Assembly (NCBI GenBank): GCA_017562135.1
Contig: QEYB01001237.1
Location: forward strand, 186,001-250,000
Direction of reading: 5' to 3'
Length of the DNA stretch: 64,000 nt
From: Dipylidium caninum
Lineage: Eukaryota; Platyhelminthes; Cestoda; Cyclophyllidea; Dipylidiidae
Under the pieces are notes generated by a model. That model was not told where the DNA came from, did not search any database, and saw nothing but the letters and a program-made list of their open reading frames with translations. Made by a program: the position numbers and the translations under genes. Shown here one piece after another: positions 61,101 through 64,000 of the stretch (position 1 is its first letter; every line of letters starts with the position of its first letter).

Positions 61101-63964
61101 TCGCAGAGCTGAGGCCTTTCTAGAGTACACGGAAATCACTCTGTGCCACTTAATTTTGAGCTCTCTATTAACAGGAATTCGCTTCTCCCGTGTTTCCCTA
61201 GATACTCATTGATGGCCACGACATTCGAGAATTTGACATCAAGTGGATGCGACGCCAATTCGGCGTCGTTGCTCAGGAACCAGTGCTCTTCGCCACCACC
61301 ATCAGGGAGAATATCCGACTGGGTCGGGAAGACGCCACCATGGAGGAGATCAAATCTGCTGCGAAGCTCGCTGACGCCCACGACTTTGTGGTAACGATGC
61401 AAGATGTGAGTTGGTGCCTTCTTTAACCACTTCTCTTCACATATCAGGCAGTTTTCTGAATTTCCTTGGCATCTCTCGAACAGATACGTTTCCTAGAGAT
61501 TTCCGTGACGCATAGTCCAACTCCGATCATGCTAAAGCTATACATGATAAGCAGAGTGTGTGTGTTTGTCGACTTGTCTTGATGCGGCCATGAATGTGTG
61601 ACAGCTTGCGCAGCCAGGTTTTCCGATGATTCCGCAAGATGTCGCGTTGCTCGTGAGATCCATTTAACATTGGTTGCAACCAGCTCAGCAAATATATCGC
61701 TGTGGTTTTGTTCACACTTCACACCCGAATCTTGACTTGAAATGGAGAAGGCATGAGTGGAGAATGGTCGTTCTTGGTCAAATCGACGACAATAGCATGC
61801 GGGGCCTAAAAGCCATTTTTGGCGAGAGTTGCACATAAAGTCCATGTCCCTCGTATGAACAAAGCTGTTAAGCCAAGGGAAAGATGCCTTTCGTTAACGG
61901 GTACGACGTTCACTTAGGCCTACGAAACGGTGGTTGGAGAGGGCGGTGGCGCTCTGTCAGGCGGACAGAAGCAACGTTTGGCTATCGCTCGGGCTGTGCT
62001 GCGAAACCCTCGGATCCTGCTGCTGGACGAGGCCACCTCGGCGCTGGACATGCACGCCGAGCGGACGGTGCAGCAGGCCTTGGACAAGGCGAGCATCGGT
62101 CGGACACTCGTCATGGTGGCGCACCGGCTCACCACTGTGCGCAACGCCGACCGCATTATCGTGGTGGATCGTGGCGTGGTGAAGGAGGCTGGCACGCATG
62201 ACGAACTCGTCGCTCTCAACAATGTCTATGCCAACATGCTTTCCACTCAGGTTGGTGGCCGGTCTGATGATGTGTTCACGCAGAGTCTCGCACTGGCGCT
62301 CCCGCCACAGCAACGTTAGTCCAGCGACTTCCCTGCTTGTCGTGACCCTTCTCACCACCTCGTCTATGAGGAAGTGGAAGTGTTGCCGAAAGGCAACGGT
62401 GACGTTTGGAGGACCATAAGATTGGGGCAAAGTGGCGGAGGCAGAAGCATAAGAGGACTCTTCACGATCCTGCCTATGCTTCGAGGCGAGTATTAAATTT
62501 CGCAGAAATTTATGTGAGACTCACTATGCCACTGAAGTGTGATGCGGTAGACGCCAAGTGTGTCGGCTGTAAGCAAGATTTGCGTGTGGACAAGAGGAGG
62601 ATGTGGAAGGAGGGGAAGGCCTGTTGGCATAGTCATTTTTTGCCTCAAAATCGCAACACTGTGGAGTTATAACTGCTTTTGGCTTTCAGGAGGGGAAGAG
62701 GATCGACGAGTCGGATAGTGAGCCGGAGCTTGAGGCGGACGCGGAGGAGTGGACACGACCCTCGGGAGTGTGGAGACGCTCTTCTCTCGAAAATGAGGGT
62801 GTGATCGGCGTCCATTCTGTCTGTAGTAAATCACAATTTATGTTCACGTCAAAGGTGCTCCTGATTTTTGGCTTTCTTTACGAAGTGTCTAGGGTAAAAT
62901 GGCGAAGGGCAACCTTTTTTTTGAAGACAATGTTTGATCACTTTTCTATGTGTTAGAGGGTCGACCAACTGTTGGTTCCTTTGAAGAAATTCATTGGAAG
63001 AACATTCATGTTGAACAAACCGGAGTTTCCGATCTTCTTCATTGGCTTGTTCATTTCCCTCCTCTGCGGTTTTATTCAGCTCGGCTTTGTGATTGTGCAT
63101 TCACGTATGTTCTCGGTACGTCTAGAAGAGCGTAGGTAACGTCGCGTCTGCTCGAAGTCATGGGTTCTTTCCCATTTTCCTGCAGATATTCGCGATGCAC
63201 AATGAGAAGGAGAAAATGAAGCAAACCAAATTCGTCATTGGCATGATGGCATTCTTTGGTTTCCTGTATCTCACAGCACAACTCGCCTCGGTGAGCAAAA
63301 GTTACGAATTTAACGTCGTCCACCTGAGGATAGTCCATGTGATTCAGCAGACGCATATGATTGTCTTCGCCGTATAGAGCGCCGCACTGGGTTGGACTGG
63401 AGCGAAGCTCACCCAACGGACACGCAGTCTCCTCTTCAACGCCATGATGAGACAGGTGAGTCGCGAGTTACTCTGGTGACAAATTGTGGCCACAAGCATG
63501 CGTCCATCCCCACGTGGCCGATTAGGAAAATAGTCCAGTTGGGGAATAATGAAAATTGCTCTGCATTTAAGAGATTGTGAGGGGGGAGAAGGAGGAGCCT
63601 TGTGGCCCACTGCGTATCCGCTAAGAGACTGGCAAGTGTACCCATCTCCCTGCAGGAGCCAGCCTGGTTCGACGAGGCTGCAAATCAGCCAGGTGCGCTA
63701 ACGGCGCGCCTTGCCACGGAAGTCTCCGGCCTGGAGACCATAGCAGGTGTCCAACTAGGCGCCGTCCTGGAGGCGACCTCTCTATTCGTCGGCTCGTTTG
63801 TCGTCATCTTCACGTGCAGTTGGCAATTGGCTCTCGTCAACATGTGCTTCTTCCCTGCCGTTGTCGCAAGCTGCGCACCTGAGATGGGGATTAGGGCTGT
63901 GATGCCTAAAGAAGCTGTCAAACTCGCACATGATTTCCTCCCTCACCACGGTGACAACACTTAG
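57692..63964 (+). CDS. ABCB-type (P-glycoprotein/MDR) full ABC transporter, 5' part; runs off the window
   Basis: Exons: 57692-57712, 58089-58120, 58161-58197, 58234-58512, 58596-59028, 59195-59301, 59467-59581, 59673-59780, 60364-60489, 61202-61405, 61918-62250, 62690-62800, 62957-63115, 63186-63290, 63378-63455, and 63656 onward. Phases agree at every junction except for one extra base inside exon 7. Known role of the family: ATP-driven export of hydrophobic compounds and drugs across the plasma membrane, built as TMD1-NBD1-linker-TMD2-NBD2. Present here: TMD1, a complete NBD1, an acidic linker and TMD2 up to about TM9-10. NBD2 lies beyond the window. The start (ATG at 57692, 7 codons) is inferred from phase and a GTTGGT donor. 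The first extracellular loop is much shorter than in mammalian P-glycoprotein and has no sequon. The order and spacing of motifs make the family secure; the exact ABCB member is not. Confidence 0.88.
58234..59301 (+). other. ABCB TMD1 exons
   Basis: Exons 58234-58512, 58596-59028 and 59195-59301 encode the first half of the membrane domain. The first ends in a basic run before [11 protein letters not shown], the conserved intracellular coupling-helix motif around RQDxxWFD, and is followed by IGERLGLF. The second carries two hydrophobic spans and the [10 protein letters not shown] stretch typical of ABCB TMD1 (family: xxIRTVxAF). The third encodes LTYWFGV, the end of TM5. The motifs occur in the family's usual order. 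Confidence 0.85.
59467..59581 (+). other. ABCB exon 7 with a one-base frame break
   Basis: The exon lies between a TCGTAG acceptor and a GTGAGT donor. It reads [10 protein letters not shown] in the incoming frame but meets a TGA at the end. The last third makes sense only in another frame, where it encodes [14 protein letters not shown], matching the family's ARGAAYxIFxIID stretch, and leads in phase into the next exon. One surplus G in the GGG near 59537-59540 explains it: 115 nt are present where 114 would keep the frame. Either the read has a homopolymer error or this allele is broken. Confidence 0.75.
59673..62250 (+). other. ABCB nucleotide-binding domain 1 (exons 8-11)
   Basis: Exons 59673-59780, 60364-60489, 61202-61405 and 61918-62250 encode a complete NBD1. 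It has an A-loop aromatic context (FCYPTRPDV), Walker [10 protein letters not shown] (exon 9), Q-loop VVAQEPVLF (exon 10), ABC signature LSGGQKQR (exon 11), Walker [13 protein letters not shown] and H-loop VMVAHRL. All catalytic residues that I can check are present, including the Walker A Lys, the Glu after Walker B and the switch His. The site would bind and hydrolyse ATP if the protein is made. The long intron 60490-61201 separates Walker A from the Q-loop and contains a TCTCC array. Confidence 0.93.
60505..60541. repeat. TCTCC pentamer array in ABCB intron 9
   Basis: About six units of TCTCC lie immediately downstream of the Walker A exon donor. Confidence 0.85.
62690..62800 (+). other. 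ABCB linker exon (acidic, with basic-Ser motif)
   Basis: The exon starts after a TTTCAG acceptor and encodes about 37 residues rich in Glu and Asp, followed by [10 protein letters not shown]. That is a classic basophilic kinase consensus (RRxS) in the position of the phosphorylated P-glycoprotein linker. The frame requires phase 0 at the 3' end. The donor that satisfies this is GTGATC after 62800, which is weak, so the 3' edge may be a few bases off. Confidence 0.6.
62957..63964 (+). other. ABCB TMD2 exons (start of second half)
   Basis: Exons 62957-63115 (TM7), 63186-63290 (TM8), 63378-63455 and 63656 onward are in phase 0 throughout. The last two join as ...NAMMRQ then [15 protein letters not shown]. 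This matches the second-half coupling motif RQDxxWFDDxxNxxGAL and is followed by [12 protein letters not shown] and a GVQLGA stretch. TM9-10 (about 63770-63860) follows with SWQLALV. The 3' end of the last exon is not resolved. The open frame closes at 63964, but family likeness fades after about 63870, so a splice donor probably lies before that. Confidence 0.8.
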
Positions 63965-64000
63965 CGCACACTCCGTTCGTCCCCACTAGGCGAAGAATCG

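Noticed and set aside
62251..62326. Continuation of the NBD1 frame past 62,250 to a stop after PPQQR.
   Set aside because: A splice donor at 62,251 and in-phase linker and TMD2 exons follow. A half-transporter ending here is possible only as an alternative transcript.
1..64000. CRISPR arrays, operons, ribosome binding sites and other bacterial features.
   Set aside because: The window has spliced animal-type genes; no regularly spaced identical repeats with unique spacers were seen.

Overview
The window is eukaryotic nuclear DNA from an animal, most likely a parasitic flatworm of the cestode/trematode kind. The coding sequence is split by short GT-AG introns. One of the two recognisable gene families, prominin, is known from animals. 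Intergenic DNA is long, with microsatellites, decayed mariner DNA and many diverged dispersed repeats. The flatworm assignment is an inference from this general style; species cannot be told from the sequence alone.

Layout. 1-10.7 kb: no gene that I can support. It holds a small near-identical inverted repeat (1-680 against 8630-9309) and diverged relatives of it. 10.7-42.5 kb: one very large inverted duplication. Its left arm is about 10,680-20,050, its right arm about 30,560-42,470, and a 10.5 kb loop lies between them. Each arm carries a prominin-like pentaspan membrane glycoprotein gene. The left copy (minus strand, 11,372-15,663) is an open nine-exon gene of 1006 codons with a signal peptide, five membrane segments and two glycosylated extracellular loops. 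The right copy (plus strand, 37,384-41,785) keeps every splice site but has frame breaks in exons 2, 5 and 6. The two genes are divergent, with their 5' ends facing each other about 21.7 kb apart. 42.5-57.7 kb: gene-poor DNA with diverged repeats. 57.7-64 kb: the 5' two-thirds of a full-size ABCB (P-glycoprotein/MDR) transporter on the plus strand, running off the window. It has TMD1, NBD1 with all ATP-binding motifs, the linker and the start of TMD2, and one single-base frame break in exon 7.

The most notable signal is that the two arms are not uniformly similar. Most of their length, introns and flanks included, is nearly identical. Three sharply bounded islands are strongly diverged or unrelated. 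Two of these cover the exons for the membrane-distal parts of the two prominin extracellular loops, together with their introns, although exon lengths and phases are unchanged. The third cuts through a decayed mariner transposase: the left arm keeps its upstream part, and the right arm instead has about 2.96 kb of other DNA. This fits an old paralogous pair that has been homogenised in patches, or imported extracellular-loop cassettes.

The genes have no evident pathway link. Prominins are plasma-membrane protrusion proteins and ABCB proteins are membrane efflux pumps. Limits: all exon structures come from reading frames, splice-site consensus and remembered family features; no alignment or search was run.
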